Positions 7,487-17,930 of a stretch of DNA of 64,000 bases are shown here, piece by piece. The notes beneath the pieces were generated by a model that had not been told where the DNA came from, did not search any database, and saw nothing but the letters and a program-made list of their open reading frames with translations. The position numbers and the translations under genes are program-made. Within the stretch, counting starts at the first letter, position 1. Each line of letters begins with the position of its first letter. This DNA is from Lentilactobacillus fungorum (lineage in GTDB: Bacteria > Bacillota > Bacilli > Lactobacillales > Lactobacillaceae): NCBI RefSeq assembly GCF_016860605.1, contig NZ_BNJR01000017.1:216924-280923 (forward strand), written 5' to 3'.

Positions 7487-8761
7487 CTAATTTCTGACAA
7501 TGTAATACAACTTCAACGTATCGCCATAGCGGGCGTTGGCGTTCGCGGCTAATGTCCGGTTCTTGTCAAAGTAGTAGGTTTTGCCATCAACGCCGTTTAA
7601 AATTGTCAGCTTGCCATTAGTAAATAATGCATTATCAAAAATGGACGTTGCCATCACTCCTTGACCATTACTTGAGAACAAGGCTCTTTCAGAATCAGAT
7701 AGCGTTGGATAAGTATTACCAATTAGTTGGCCAGCATTAATTTGAGCATTCGTATTAGTTGAATAATAGGTTAATTGTGACGTGTATTGCGCACTGGCCC
7801 GGTCCACATATACCGCATAGCTATCGCTGCCAACAGTCAAGTCAGCTAAGTTAGTGTTCGGTTGCGTCTTGCTGATTGTATAACCGGCTGGAACGTTTTT
7901 CGAAACAGCCGCTGTGAGCGAATCGGTTGTATTCAAAATGTCGCCTAACTTGGCCCCATTGGTCAGTTTAGCACCGCTCTTTAAATCAGTTGGTTGAATA
8001 ATCCATTGATAACTACCGACTGATTGGCCTGACGCGTTTAGGTAATTAATCTTTAAGCTATTGTTTGAAGTTGCCGTATTTGTGTTAGTCGGCGCATTCA
8101 GGCCATCGGCGTAAACCCAACCGTTAATCGTGGCATTATTGTTATCACTTACTTGATAATAAAGATACCCTTCCCGCGTTTTAGTAGCAGCGGCCGTAAC
8201 CGTGAACGTATCACCGGCTTTATAGCCACTCATATCAACTTGTTGGGCCTTATACTGGGACCACTTTGGATTAACCCAAAGCGTATTTTTATTGATATCT
8301 TTTAACGTATAGCCCGTTGTAATCGTTGGCATGTTGGCATTAGCCATCGTATTGGCCGATTGAACGCCACCAGCAAACGCATTGGTTGACTTGCCACCAT
8401 AGATCCAACCACGATAGTTGCCGTTAAAGGAAACCACTTTGTAGTAAACGGAACCCTTGTTCGTTGTCGCAACTCGATAAGCCCGGAAATACTTCGTCGA
8501 ACTCTTTGAATTCCCATAACTCTGCAACGTGTACTTAGAAGCTACCAGCCGTGCGCCCCGTAAAGTACCTGCCTTAGTGTATAACGCGTTCGACCCATTA
8601 GTCACCACGTTGCGTGTTTCTGGCGCGCTAGTCATTGTCTTGTTTGATGTAATTCTCGCATACGTTTTTGCGCTGGCCTTCGTACTGGTCAAGCTCGAAG
8701 CGGCAACCATTGAAACTGCTGCCAAACCTAAATATAGTGATTTTTTTAATCCTGAATTCAT
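7487..8761 (-). CDS. S-layer-type cell-surface protein
   Basis: A 424-residue exported protein. Signal peptide of about 31 residues ending in STKASA. The mature start KTYARITSNKTMTSAPETRN and the blocks ALYTKAGTLRGARLVA, FRAYRVATTNKGSVYYKVV and YRGWIYGGKS are hallmarks of the S-layer (Slp) proteins of Levilactobacillus brevis and relatives. There this N-terminal region is thought to hold the protein on the wall. A second related repeat (EGYLYYQVSDNN, INGWVYADGL) follows at about 200-225. The C-terminal half is rich in Asn, Thr and Ser without Cys, as in self-assembling domains. The start at 8761 is chosen for GGGGAG eight bases before it. The upstream neighbour is a large surface protease. 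Whether this is the main S-layer subunit is not known. Confidence 0.8.
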   Translation of the reverse strand: MNSGLKKSLYLGLAAVSMVAASSLTSTKASAKTYARITSNKTMTSAPETRNVVTNGSNALYTKAGTLRGARLVASKYTLQSYGNSKSSTKYFRAYRVATTNKGSVYYKVVSFNGNYRGWIYGGKSTNAFAGGVQSANTMANANMPTITTGYTLKDINKNTLWVNPKWSQYKAQQVDMSGYKAGDTFTVTAAATKTREGYLYYQVSDNNNATINGWVYADGLNAPTNTNTATSNNSLKINYLNASGQSVGSYQWIIQPTDLKSGAKLTNGAKLGDILNTTDSLTAAVSKNVPAGYTISKTQPNTNLADLTVGSDSYAVYVDRASAQYTSQLTYYSTNTNAQINAGQLIGNTYPTLSDSERALFSSNGQGVMATSIFDNALFTNGKLTILNGVDGKTYYFDKNRTLAANANARYGDTLKLYYIVRN

Positions 8762-8881
8762 AAATTCAACTCCCCACATAGTTTCACGTTTCATTAACGC
8801 TGCTTAAATGTTACCACGATCCAAGACAACTGGGAAATAACAAATAAATGAAATCAATTATTTTATTATCTGACCCAAAAA

Positions 8882-8938
8882 GTTAATAAAGGATGCCGAC
8901 CATCCCCAAGCGGAGATGAAATTGACACCCTTTATTAG
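8882..8938 (-). terminator. Likely terminator of the surface protease gene
   Basis: TTAATAAAGG(A)TG pairs with CA(C)CCTTTATTAG around an imperfect inner stem, about 100 bases after the protease stop codon. No strong T-run; moderate support. Confidence 0.45.
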
Positions 8939-9035
8939 TTGAACAATATGACATTTTAAAATCCGATTTGACTATAGTTCGTACATTAAGATCGTCACTG
9001 AGCACAAATAACTGTCGATGATTTTACTCACCAGA

Positions 9036-12000
9036 TTACTTGAATTGAACCCAGTGTTTATTTGCAGTAACAAAGTGACCGTTTGTCAATACAAATCTAG
9101 TTGCTGCACCACTTTTAACCACGTATTTAACATCCAAATAGTGATGTTGCTTCACATGTTTGAGCCGCTTACCCGCTGCAAACTTAGCCGTTGAATATTC
9201 ATAAATGCCCTTTTTGGTCGTTACTTTAACTTGCTTAGGCGTTGAAACATAGTAGCCTTTGGGTAATTGAACGGGTTTAACCGCTGCTTTCAAAACGGTG
9301 ACGTACTTACCGTTAGTTAATTGCACCCGATAAGCTTTACCACTTTGAACCAGCTTTTTAGCAACGAAGACGGCGTTCTTAGGTAAATGAAGACCGCGCT
9401 TGCCAGCCGCAAATCTAGCTCGGGAATATTCATAGACGCCCTTTTTCATCGTTACAACCCAGGTTTGGTGGAAGCTGGTGTAATACTTGAAAGAGCTGTT
9501 TGGTGATTGCTTGGCCGTGGTTGGCGAAGTTGTCGAACTAGCAGTCATACTCGATGGTTGCGTGGTACTTGCTGCTGTCGCAGGCGTGGATTGTGTACTT
9601 GTTCCAGTAATTTCTCCAGTTGGCAATCCGTTTTCCGGTACTTTTTGACGAATCACATGGAACTTCTTAGTCACAGTATTACCAGCTTGGTCAACTGCCG
9701 TAATGGTGAAGTAATTATCACCAAGGGCCAAATCATAAGTCTCATTGAAATCGTGAGCAGGGTATGGATTAGCGTCCTTAGTTGGATCATCATGATTGTT
9801 AAAGCCGGCATTGTTTTGCTCATGATAAACATTATTACTATTTGAGTAAAGGCGATAACCGTCAACATTGTCATCAGCCGAACCCTTTACCGTAAATTGA
9901 TCACTAGTTGTCGTAATCTTGTAATCGCCAGTTTGTGGATCTACGGTCATCGAATTGGCTTGTGGCATATCCAAAGTTGGAAATTCTGAATCGACGACAA
10001 TTTCTAGCGTACCGCGAGTTGATGTTTCCTTGCCATCTTGATCTTTAGTTGTCAGAATGTAGCCAACCCCACGTTGTTCAGTCTTTCTAAACGGTACTTG
10101 GTAACTAAAGCTGCCATCCGACTTAATCTTGACCGTATTTTGGGGATCATCTTGATTAGGTGACTTTAGGATCTGCAACTTGTCACTTGGATCGTCAACT
10201 TTACCACTAATTGTCAACGACTGGGTGTTGGCATCATAAAGCTTCGACGTTGCCCCAATCAAAGTGATGTTGTTATCGTTGAGACCATTAAAGGTAATTC
10301 CCGGTGTCGGGTCAAAGCGAGTGGTTAAGTCACCCAATTTATGACCTGGCAGTTCAGGAGCCCCTGAAAGTTTGGTGACATTTTTTGTCGCCGTAGCGTT
10401 GTCATCCAATGGGTTATCCTTGATTTGGGTCAGTTCCGAAAACGCCGGATATCCTGACGCATTAAAAATAATCATTCCAGCATCTGGTGACTTAATCGCT
10501 TCACCAAACTTGTTCGACGGTGCAGTTGTGTAACCATCCAATTCGACGTATGGATTACCATTAAATGGAATATCAAAAGTTGCCAAGCCGGTTGTTTGGT
10601 CAACTTTGGCTTTATAAGTCACTCCAGAAGCGTTATCCACCGCAAATACGGTTTGATCAGGTTGATTTTTCGGCACTTGTGCCGTGACGGCTACTTTGTC
10701 TGAAGAGGTGATAGCTTGCCAGTATGGCATGTCGGATGAAATATCGTCGCGGAACTCACCATTACTTGAATTACTTTTATCGCCAACTAAAACCCACTTA
10801 AATTGCGGGGCGACTGTATCACTAGTCGGGTTGGCCTGATTTTGACCTTTAGCCGCCTGAATTGTTTTAGTCGTTTGATTACCAGCAACGTCGGTCAACG
10901 TTAATTTTAGTTGACCGTTGCCCTGCTCCAAGGCATTTTTCTGGCTGTCAGTGAGTTTATAAGTCAGGGTTCCGGTATTATTTTTGCCGTCATTGCTCAA
11001 ACTAACGCCACTTTCAGCGCCATTAATGCCAAGCACCAGATCAGAATCAGCAGAGAAGCCGACGCCACTATCGTGATAGCTAACAGCTAGAGTGCCACCA
11101 TTGTAAGTAGCTGAATCGATTGTCGGAGCCGTATCATCCACTTTTACCGGCAAATCAAAGTTTTGCTGCTGATTGTTGCCACTATTAACGTTAGTCGTCA
11201 CAATCCGGTACGTGTATTGACCATCTGGAACTACTTTATTATTGCCGGTGGATTGATCATAGACCGTTCCATCCCATTTGAACTTAGTTGGATCAAGCCG
11301 CATGGATGGTGATAAAGTGAGATCATTATTATAGTCGCTCCCATCTTCATAGTAGGATTTATCTGTATTAGTTTCTTGATTGACTATTCTAACGACCTTA
11401 CCAGTTGAATCCAGTACTTCTGCCGTGACGTTCTTCAAGTTCTGTTTAGCAAATACATAGGGACTCACCGAATCGGCATTGTGATCCCCATTTGGTGAAA
11501 AGGCTACTTTGCTTTCATCAATTTTAGTAGCTGCATTGCTCCAAGTTAAGTCAGTTTTGCCTAAATTAATCGTGTTGGCAAGCGATTGACTGTCGGTGAT
11601 GCCAAGGGGATTGTTATTTTCGTCGACCAAATAGCCGCCGCCAAAGACACTATCCTTTTGGTTTGCCGGTTTATCAATCGCATTCTCTTGGGTCAAATCA
11701 CCGACAAATCCTAAATAAGGAACCGAAAGATCTTGATTGGAATCAGCATTTTTAAACTTAACGTAGCCTTCTGCCAACGTATTCTTAGCCGTCTTTGGAT
11801 CAACCTTCAAGGTAAAGTTGACGGTTTTACTTTGACCGGCGGCAACCGTAAAGCTCGGCGTGTCGGCAGTCAGTGAAGCACCAGCTAACTTAACATCATG
11901 AACTCGGTTTTGATTCTCGGTATCTTGGGTCTGGGTATATGGTCCTTGACTATTATCAACTGTGTAAGTTTCGTCAGTTTTGCTATGATTAGTTACTTTG

Positions 12001-13439
12001 ACAGAAAAGTTGGTTGATTCACCAATTTGTTTAAGCGAAACCGAACCGATTCCAGTCGTTGGATCTTGGGCATAAGATGTTAAATTGCCAGCCTTGGTAA
12101 CGTCAACTTGGCCAGCCCCTTGGCGTCTTGGTGAAATGAGCTCTCCGGGATAATTAATGTCGGCCATTGGTTCGGCAGAGTTCATCAAAGCCGTTTTGAC
12201 CGCGTTAACAAGGTCAGATCCCTTCAAGCTTGGGTCGTCATGCATTAACTTTTGCATGATGATCGCAGCTGAACCAGCGATATATGGGGAAGCCATCGAG
12301 GTACCACTGTCCGATTGATACGTATTGTCTTTCCAAGTTGAATTAATATCTACTCCGGGCGCTGAAACGTCAGGTTTTAATGTATAGTCTGGCAAAGGCC
12401 CCCACGACGAAAAACTAGCCATATCACTTTGGTTACCTAAGGCCGTATTCTCAGCTGCAACCGTAGCCGCGCTGGCAGCGGCACCCGGATCAGCTATTGT
12501 CCCATCATTGTCCGGATTATACGACGTGTTAATACCACCTGGAGAATACTGCGATGGACTCGTCCACGTGCTGGCGGCGTTACCATTATTGCTTGCAGAA
12601 ATGGCCACAAAGACGCCATGGTCAGTTGCGTATTTAACGGCTGCTTGTTCTTCATCGGTCAATGATTGATCGGAAACCCCGATTCCTAATGACATATTGA
12701 TGACGTTAGCACCTAGGTCAACCGCATCATGAATTGCTTTGGCAATGTTGTCAGGTGATTCATCGGCAAACCCGCCAAAGACCCGCAAAGCTAATAATTG
12801 AGCTTCAGGGGCAACACCCGTTATGTATTCACCCTTGTTAGCCTTATTGGCCGCATCGGCAACCGGGTCACCATTGCCGGCAATAATTCCGGAAACGTGT
12901 TCCCCATGAAAAGTAGATTGGTCGTCTGGCGCAGAAGTATCGTTGTCGTTATTAACGTAGTCGTAACCAAAAGGAATTTTGGCATTAATGTATTTCCCAT
13001 AACCCTTTTTGGCAATTAAGGCAGTGGCGTCCGCTTGAGAAATTTTTGCGTCATTTGGATCAGACAGTCGCAAATCTTGATGAGGCTGAATTCCTGTATC
13101 AATCACAGCTACAACCATTTTTTGCCCTTTATAACCTTCTGACCATAACCCAGCCACATTGCCTTTGGTTAAGGCATCCTGATTAGCGGGTGCGCTAGCT
13201 GCGGTTTCAGCCGTCGTCGTATCTTTAGCAGGTTGATTAAGTTGCGGCAATCCAGTTAAACTACTAGTTTGAGCGGTCGATAAACTGCTTGTTTGATCGG
13301 CAGCTACTGGTCTGGCACTACCAACAAGCAATCCTGCAACCACACTCATTCCGATCAACGTTGCGGGTACCCAATAGCGTCCCGTTTTATGGGTTCGATA
13401 GCGGGCCTTCGGTTCACCCAACTGATTATTTAGATGCAT
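9036..13439 (-). CDS. Subtilisin-family cell-surface protease (lactocepin-like) with two DUF5776-like repeats
   Basis: A 1467-residue secreted serine protease (family S8), probably degrading proteins at the cell surface. Signal region to about residue 48 (VAADQ) preceded by a basic KTGRYW segment. Catalytic Asp115 in VVAVIDTG, His179 in FHGEHVSG, oxyanion Asn about 285 in SASNNGN and Ser382 in SGTSMASPY (numbered from the TTG one codon before the ATG). The Asp-His spacing equals that of lactococcal PrtP, but His-Ser is about 203 residues, too short for the PrtP insert (PA) domain. An Fn3-like domain and long Asp/Asn-rich beta regions follow. The end carries two 65-70 residue repeats (KGVYEYSRARFAAGKR / KGIYEYSTAKFAAGKR, each ending in LTNGxxVT) of the DUF5776 type; no LPXTG is present. 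ATG at 13439 has AAGGAG at good distance. Confidence 0.88.
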   Translation of the reverse strand: MHLNNQLGEPKARYRTHKTGRYWVPATLIGMSVVAGLLVGSARPVAADQTSSLSTAQTSSLTGLPQLNQPAKDTTTAETAASAPANQDALTKGNVAGLWSEGYKGQKMVVAVIDTGIQPHQDLRLSDPNDAKISQADATALIAKKGYGKYINAKIPFGYDYVNNDNDTSAPDDQSTFHGEHVSGIIAGNGDPVADAANKANKGEYITGVAPEAQLLALRVFGGFADESPDNIAKAIHDAVDLGANVINMSLGIGVSDQSLTDEEQAAVKYATDHGVFVAISASNNGNAASTWTSPSQYSPGGINTSYNPDNDGTIADPGAAASAATVAAENTALGNQSDMASFSSWGPLPDYTLKPDVSAPGVDINSTWKDNTYQSDSGTSMASPYIAGSAAIIMQKLMHDDPSLKGSDLVNAVKTALMNSAEPMADINYPGELISPRRQGAGQVDVTKAGNLTSYAQDPTTGIGSVSLKQIGESTNFSVKVTNHSKTDETYTVDNSQGPYTQTQDTENQNRVHDVKLAGASLTADTPSFTVAAGQSKTVNFTLKVDPKTAKNTLAEGYVKFKNADSNQDLSVPYLGFVGDLTQENAIDKPANQKDSVFGGGYLVDENNNPLGITDSQSLANTINLGKTDLTWSNAATKIDESKVAFSPNGDHNADSVSPYVFAKQNLKNVTAEVLDSTGKVVRIVNQETNTDKSYYEDGSDYNNDLTLSPSMRLDPTKFKWDGTVYDQSTGNNKVVPDGQYTYRIVTTNVNSGNNQQQNFDLPVKVDDTAPTIDSATYNGGTLAVSYHDSGVGFSADSDLVLGINGAESGVSLSNDGKNNTGTLTYKLTDSQKNALEQGNGQLKLTLTDVAGNQTTKTIQAAKGQNQANPTSDTVAPQFKWVLVGDKSNSSNGEFRDDISSDMPYWQAITSSDKVAVTAQVPKNQPDQTVFAVDNASGVTYKAKVDQTTGLATFDIPFNGNPYVELDGYTTAPSNKFGEAIKSPDAGMIIFNASGYPAFSELTQIKDNPLDDNATATKNVTKLSGAPELPGHKLGDLTTRFDPTPGITFNGLNDNNITLIGATSKLYDANTQSLTISGKVDDPSDKLQILKSPNQDDPQNTVKIKSDGSFSYQVPFRKTEQRGVGYILTTKDQDGKETSTRGTLEIVVDSEFPTLDMPQANSMTVDPQTGDYKITTTSDQFTVKGSADDNVDGYRLYSNSNNVYHEQNNAGFNNHDDPTKDANPYPAHDFNETYDLALGDNYFTITAVDQAGNTVTKKFHVIRQKVPENGLPTGEITGTSTQSTPATAASTTQPSSMTASSTTSPTTAKQSPNSSFKYYTSFHQTWVVTMKKGVYEYSRARFAAGKRGLHLPKNAVFVAKKLVQSGKAYRVQLTNGKYVTVLKAAVKPVQLPKGYYVSTPKQVKVTTKKGIYEYSTAKFAAGKRLKHVKQHHYLDVKYVVKSGAATRFVLTNGHFVTANKHWVQFK

Positions 13440-13442
13440 CAA

Positions 13443-13700
13443 ATCACTCCTTCAAATACAAACAGAATTTCCCCAACAATCTCAAAATTCCAATCATTTC
13501 CTCATATGATTAAATATAAATGAGATTTAATATCGACAGTATATCACCTTAACAAACATCGTCAAGTTCAACTTTACTTTTTACTATTTTCTTCAATCAA
13601 CATACATCTCATAAAATATTCATGAAATTTTAATCATAAATCAGCGTACTGTGGCTAATCAGTTTAACAAAACCACTACAGGTATTTACCTGCAAATGCA
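13443..13700. other. AT-rich promoter region of the surface protease
   Basis: No gene. Very AT-rich sequence (ATGAGATTTAATATCGACAG and similar) that must hold the protease promoter on the minus strand; I cannot pick a clear -35/-10 pair. Confidence 0.4.
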
Positions 13701-13745
13701 AAAAGTCCCTTTGGACCACCAACCGGTTGGCGATTCAAAAGGACA
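13701..13745 (-). terminator. Terminator of the MFS exporter gene
   Basis: Minus strand: GTCCTTT and AAAGGGAC pair, enclosing a second hairpin CCAACCGGTTGG, followed by TTTTT. It lies 30 bases after the stop codon. Confidence 0.8.
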
Positions 13746-13774
13746 GTGAGTATCTTGATTTTTTAATTTAACGT

Positions 13775-15004
13775 TCAATCGTTATCTGAAAAAATGGCTA
13801 CGTTAACCCGATCACGTTTATAAGCATAAATCACAACGCCAAGATTGATTAACACCAACAGCGTCGTCATCAAAAAGACGTATCGATAGTCCAAGACGCC
13901 AGCTACTCCAGAGGCTAGCATTGGTCCTACAACAGCACCCATTGCTTGAAATGATTGATTATAACTAAAGATTCGACTTACTGATCTGGCAGGTGCTTCC
14001 AAGGTCATAACGGTCTGCGTAATCGGTAGTAACGCTGCGTTAGCAATCCCGATTAAGAATCGCAGAACGCCTAACATCAAAACTGTGGTAACAAAAAACA
14101 TTGGAAAGAAAACTAATCCCGAGAAGATGAGGCCGGCCAACAGAATTTTTTCAGGGCCAACGTGATCACCCAAACGCCCTAAGTAAGGGGCGGAAAACAG
14201 TGTCGCAATTCCAGGCAATGCCGCAATAATCCCACTGGCAAAGGCAACATTCCCGTGGTTGTGCATCAATTCTTTGACAAATAAACTAATAATTGGATTG
14301 ATCGAAGTGGTTGCCGCCATAATGAGCATGGAAGAGATAATCATGGCGATGACAACCCGCTTGTGTTTAATGCCAACAAAGGCATCCTTAATCCCGGTTT
14401 TAGCCGTCTTCTTAGCTGGCTTAAAATCTTCTTTAACAAAAATCCAAGTTGATAACGAGGCTAAAAGCATCATAAAACCAAACATATAAAACGGCAGCCG
14501 GTAACCAAAAATCCCGGAAAGATAGCCACCGATGATCGGCCCAACTAATTGACCACCGACGTTACCGGTTGTCAGCGCGCCCATTGTCCGCCCACTTTGG
14601 TCACGGGGAACCTCGCTAGCCACTAACGCATAGGCATTATTAATGTAACCAGAAAAAGTGCCTTGAATCAATCGAATCGCAATTAACATCCACACGTTAG
14701 TCGATAAGCCAGTTAGCGTGGCACTAATTGTCATCCCAATCGATGCCCGTAGCAGCATTGGCTTTCGGCCAGTTCGATCGGCTAGATTTCCCCACAACGG
14801 CGACACAATCGCCTGACTGAGAAAGACACTGGAAAAGGCCAGGCCGGCGTATAAGGTCAATTGCCATTTTGGAAAATTACCCATTTCATTAATAAATAGT
14901 GGTAAAAACGGCATCGACATGCTGGCGCCGGCACCGGTTGCAAAGTTACCAAACCACAAAGCGTACATATTCTTTTGCCACTGTGGCCGTTTTGTTTTTG
15001 TCAT
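13775..15004 (-). CDS. MFS multidrug exporter (DHA1/PmrA-like)
   Basis: A 409-residue membrane protein with 12 predicted transmembrane segments. The MFS motif A is visible as GNLADRTGRKPMLL between segments 2 and 3, and the antiporter-type motif C as GGQLVGPIIGGYLSG in segment 5. The N-terminus KNMYALWFGNFATGAG is typical of the PmrA/NorA-like drug:proton antiporters of lactobacilli. Substrates cannot be predicted. AAGGAT lies about 10 bases before the ATG. Single gene with its own terminator; no regulator beside it. Confidence 0.8.
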   Translation of the reverse strand: MTKTKRPQWQKNMYALWFGNFATGAGASMSMPFLPLFINEMGNFPKWQLTLYAGLAFSSVFLSQAIVSPLWGNLADRTGRKPMLLRASIGMTISATLTGLSTNVWMLIAIRLIQGTFSGYINNAYALVASEVPRDQSGRTMGALTTGNVGGQLVGPIIGGYLSGIFGYRLPFYMFGFMMLLASLSTWIFVKEDFKPAKKTAKTGIKDAFVGIKHKRVVIAMIISSMLIMAATTSINPIISLFVKELMHNHGNVAFASGIIAALPGIATLFSAPYLGRLGDHVGPEKILLAGLIFSGLVFFPMFFVTTVLMLGVLRFLIGIANAALLPITQTVMTLEAPARSVSRIFSYNQSFQAMGAVVGPMLASGVAGVLDYRYVFLMTTLLVLINLGVVIYAYKRDRVNVAIFSDND

Positions 15005-15294
15005 TATTTCAGGATCCTTACTAAAATCGAATTTTTACATATAAATTTTATTATAACGATGGTGATTGTAGGTGGCAAGTTGTTTTCTGGTCGGAAAAGT
15101 TGCTGTAATCCTTTACAAGGGTTTACCACTGGCTCCCAATGACAATGAAAAAAATTACTGTTGCTATCAATCTATCGCCCCACTCCCCCTTGTTTGAGAA
15201 GTCACTGAGCGTTATTGGCTTGTTTATTAGGGGCTTCAACAAATGAACTAATTCACAGTCAAATCTTGTGCAATCGAATACCCCATGCCGTATT
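15005..15294. other. Divergent intergenic region
   Basis: About 460 bases separate the exporter and the dehydrogenase genes. Apart from the cre site at its right part I see no gene or strong hairpin. Confidence 0.4.
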
Positions 15295-15309
15295 ATGTAA
15301 GCGTATACA
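15295..15309 (+). promoter_or_regulatory. cre site (CcpA) ahead of the acetoin reductase
   Basis: ATGTAAGCGTATACA fits all positions of the cre consensus WTGNAANCGNWNNCW. It overlaps a possible -10 (TATTAT, 15291-15296) about 160 bases before the dehydrogenase start, so CcpA would repress or, less likely, activate from here. Confidence 0.65.
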
Positions 15310-15469
15310 GATGTGATTCAATCAGTTTGTTTTTGTCAGCCGGGCTAAGTTATCGCATGGATGTAAGTAAGCTTCGCAAATGCTTCATTGAAGATTTACA
15401 AGCCAATCAGCCTATTTTACAGTTATGAGGTTCTTTGCACCGCTGACAGTTTTAGGGGAGGTATCAACA

Positions 15470-16246
15470 ATGACAGAAAAAGTTGCGGTTATTACTGGTT
15501 CAGCTGGTGGCTTGGGGAAAGGCATCGCTGAACGACTTGCAAACGACGGCTTTGATATTGTACTCCACGATATCAATCAGGACCTGTTGAACGAAACCGA
15601 AAAGGAATTTACGGATAACGGTTTTAAAGTGACCAGCTTTGTTGGCGACGTTTCCAAACGCGAAGATCAATTCGCGCTGGTTAAGCATGCTGTAGACACT
15701 TTCGGTCGCCTCGACGTCTTCGTTAACAACGCCGGGGTTGAAGCCGTTACCCCGTTAATGGATATTGACGAAAAGGAACTTTCAAAATTATTCTCAATTA
15801 ACGCTTTTGGGATGCTTTTTGGTACTCAAGCTGCGGCCGCTCAGTTCATCAAACAAGGTGGCGGTGGTAAGATTATCAGTGCATCGAGTATTGCCGGCCA
15901 CGAATCATATCCAATGCTGGGCACTTACTCGGCTACCAAGCACGTGGTTCGTTCATTTACCCAAACGGCCTCAAAAGAATTAGCAAAGTACAAGATTAAC
16001 GTCAACGCTTACGCACCCGGCGTGGCTAAAACAAAGATGTGGGATCGAATCGATGCCGAAATGGTTAAACAAGACCCATCGCTGAAACCAGGCGACGCTT
16101 TTGCCCAGTACACGGCTGATATTTCATTAGGCCGTTACGAAGTGCCAACAGACGTTGCCAACTTAGTCTCATTCTTAGCATCACCGGATTCTGACTACAT
16201 TACCGGCCAAACAATTCTGGTTGATGGCGGAATGGTTTACAGATAA
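15470..16246 (+). CDS. butA: Short-chain dehydrogenase, acetoin/diacetyl reductase type
   Basis: A 258-residue NAD(H)-dependent dehydrogenase. Rossmann motif [10 protein letters not shown] (9-18), NNAG (86-89), catalytic Ser140, Tyr153 and Lys157 (YSATK) are all present, and the end [15 protein letters not shown] is typical for the (S)-acetoin-forming diacetyl reductase / meso-butanediol dehydrogenase subgroup. It would consume NADH by reducing diacetyl or acetoin. GGGGAGG lies 8 bases before the ATG. A consensus cre site upstream suggests carbon catabolite control. A paralogue of about half identity by eye lies at 37189-37959. The exact substrate is inference. Confidence 0.75.
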   Translation: MTEKVAVITGSAGGLGKGIAERLANDGFDIVLHDINQDLLNETEKEFTDNGFKVTSFVGDVSKREDQFALVKHAVDTFGRLDVFVNNAGVEAVTPLMDIDEKELSKLFSINAFGMLFGTQAAAAQFIKQGGGGKIISASSIAGHESYPMLGTYSATKHVVRSFTQTASKELAKYKINVNAYAPGVAKTKMWDRIDAEMVKQDPSLKPGDAFAQYTADISLGRYEVPTDVANLVSFLASPDSDYITGQTILVDGGMVYR

Positions 16247-16262
16247 ATTTAATGGCGCATAC

Positions 16263-16303
16263 AAAAAGAACCGCCCTTCAAAATTCGGGACGGCTCTTTT
16301 TTA
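16263..16303. terminator. Bidirectional terminator between the dehydrogenase and xylB
   Basis: AAAGAACCGCCC pairs imperfectly with GGGACGGCTCTTTTTT; A-run before, T-run after. It serves two converging genes. Confidence 0.8.
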
Positions 16304-17815
16304 TTGTGCTTCATTTTCTCGACGATAAGCCACTAGCTCATGAGAAATTTGCTTGGTACTTGGATAAATTTGCTTGTAAATCTCATGAAGCTGCTGATAT
16401 TTCGCAACCTCATTTTCTTCAGGTAAAAAGACATCCTTAAATTTCACGAAGACCTTGGTGCAATCTTGCATCGTTTGGAACCAGCCAAGACCAACGGCCG
16501 CTAACATTGCCGCTCCAAGACCCGGTCCCTGCTCATTTTGTAAGGAAACAACTCGGGTGTTAAAGATATTGGCTTGAATCTGCTGCCAAAGCGGACTCTT
16601 GGCGCCGCCACCAATGGAAACGACGGTATCAAATTTGGCGCCCTCTTTTTCGTAAATATCCAAAAGATCTCTAAACGAGAAGATAATCCCTTCAAGAACC
16701 GCCCGAACAAAGTCGTAGCGTTGATGAATCCCATCGATGCCGATAAAGCTACCACGAATGTCAGCATCGGCGTATGGTGCCCGTTCGCCGACAATGTACG
16801 GCGCAAACAGCAAGCCATTAGCCCCCACCGTTGATTGTGCTGCACTTTCGACCACGTCCGTAAAGTCTTCTTTTTCAGCGAAAGTCTTTTTAAACCAACT
16901 GAGCGAGAACCCGGCTGCCAAAGTAACGCCCATTGAATAGTAGGCATCTGGAATGGCATGGTCTTCATATTGTAAAACGCCCTGGTAGTTGGTTTGCTTT
17001 TGAGGTTCGTATTTCAAAATCACCCCAGAAGTCCCAATACTGGAAAGGACTTTTGTCGGGCTATCGATTCCAGCACCGACTGCGCCACAAGCATTATCAG
17101 CACCCCCACCAAACGTCACCGTATCGGTTGATAAGCCGGAATACATTGAGTACCATTCATCAATGTTACCAGTGTTGTCGATTGAACGCACTAACGGTGG
17201 GCACAAACTGACTGGAATACCAAAAGCATCAAGAATTTCTTGACTCCACTCCTGTTGGTCAACGTCCAACATCACCGTGCCAGTCGCATCCGAATAATCA
17301 ATTGCGAGCTTGCCAGTCATTCGGAATCTCAAATAATCTTTTGGTAAAAGCATGGTTTTGGCTTTGGCAAAGATTTCCGGTTGATTTTCCTTCACCCAAA
17401 GTAATTTAGGCAGCGTGAAGCCTTCCAGTGGTTGATTGTGAGTGATTTCAACAAAGCGATCGCCCATTTTAGCCATAATTTCTTCACGTTGCTTAGTCGA
17501 ACGGGTATCGTTCCAAAGCATTGCCGGTCGCAATACTTGATTGTTTTCATCCAATAGAACCAAGCCATGCATTTGACCGGAATAGCTGATCCCTTTAATT
17601 TGTTCTGGTTTAAGCGAATCATTTAAAATGAGTTTAACAATCGCCACGGTTGTCGCGTTAACCCAATCATTGGGATTCTGCTCAGCATAGCCTGGCTTGG
17701 GTTGGTTTAACGGGAAATCCATTCCTTCTTGGGCAATGATCTCACCAGCTTGGGTGACGGCCGAAACTTTAACGGCGCTGGTGCCAAGATCCACTCCTAA
17801 TACACAGTCGGTCAT
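16301..17815 (-). CDS. xylB: Xylulokinase
   Basis: Phosphorylates D-xylulose to xylulose 5-phosphate in the cytoplasm, the entry to the phosphoketolase pathway. A 504-residue FGGY-family kinase: N-terminal phosphate-binding motif [14 protein letters not shown] (residues 5-18), substrate region [21 protein letters not shown], and the C-terminal signature around [16 protein letters not shown]. Length is normal. GAAGGAGG lies 9 bases before the ATG. It follows xylA after 115 bases that contain a hairpin, so it is probably cotranscribed with partial termination between the two genes. Confidence 0.95.
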   Translation of the reverse strand: MTDCVLGVDLGTSAVKVSAVTQAGEIIAQEGMDFPLNQPKPGYAEQNPNDWVNATTVAIVKLILNDSLKPEQIKGISYSGQMHGLVLLDENNQVLRPAMLWNDTRSTKQREEIMAKMGDRFVEITHNQPLEGFTLPKLLWVKENQPEIFAKAKTMLLPKDYLRFRMTGKLAIDYSDATGTVMLDVDQQEWSQEILDAFGIPVSLCPPLVRSIDNTGNIDEWYSMYSGLSTDTVTFGGGADNACGAVGAGIDSPTKVLSSIGTSGVILKYEPQKQTNYQGVLQYEDHAIPDAYYSMGVTLAAGFSLSWFKKTFAEKEDFTDVVESAAQSTVGANGLLFAPYIVGERAPYADADIRGSFIGIDGIHQRYDFVRAVLEGIIFSFRDLLDIYEKEGAKFDTVVSIGGGAKSPLWQQIQANIFNTRVVSLQNEQGPGLGAAMLAAVGLGWFQTMQDCTKVFVKFKDVFLPEENEVAKYQQLHEIYKQIYPSTKQISHELVAYRRENEAQ

Positions 17816-17858
17816 GTATGTGATCCTCCTTCAAGCATGCACTTTAATTATCGTCACA

Positions 17859-17899
17859 AAGGGGCCGGGAGCAAAAACCAACGTTTTGTCCCAGCCCCT
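17859..17899 (-). terminator. Hairpin between xylA and xylB
   Basis: GGGGCTGGGA and TCCCGGCCCC pair around a loop with a small inner stem; only a short T-run follows on the minus strand. It may reduce xylB transcription relative to xylA or stabilise the xylA message. Confidence 0.55.
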
Positions 17900-17930
17900 C
17901 ACATTGTATTTTACTAAATTCCTACCATTA

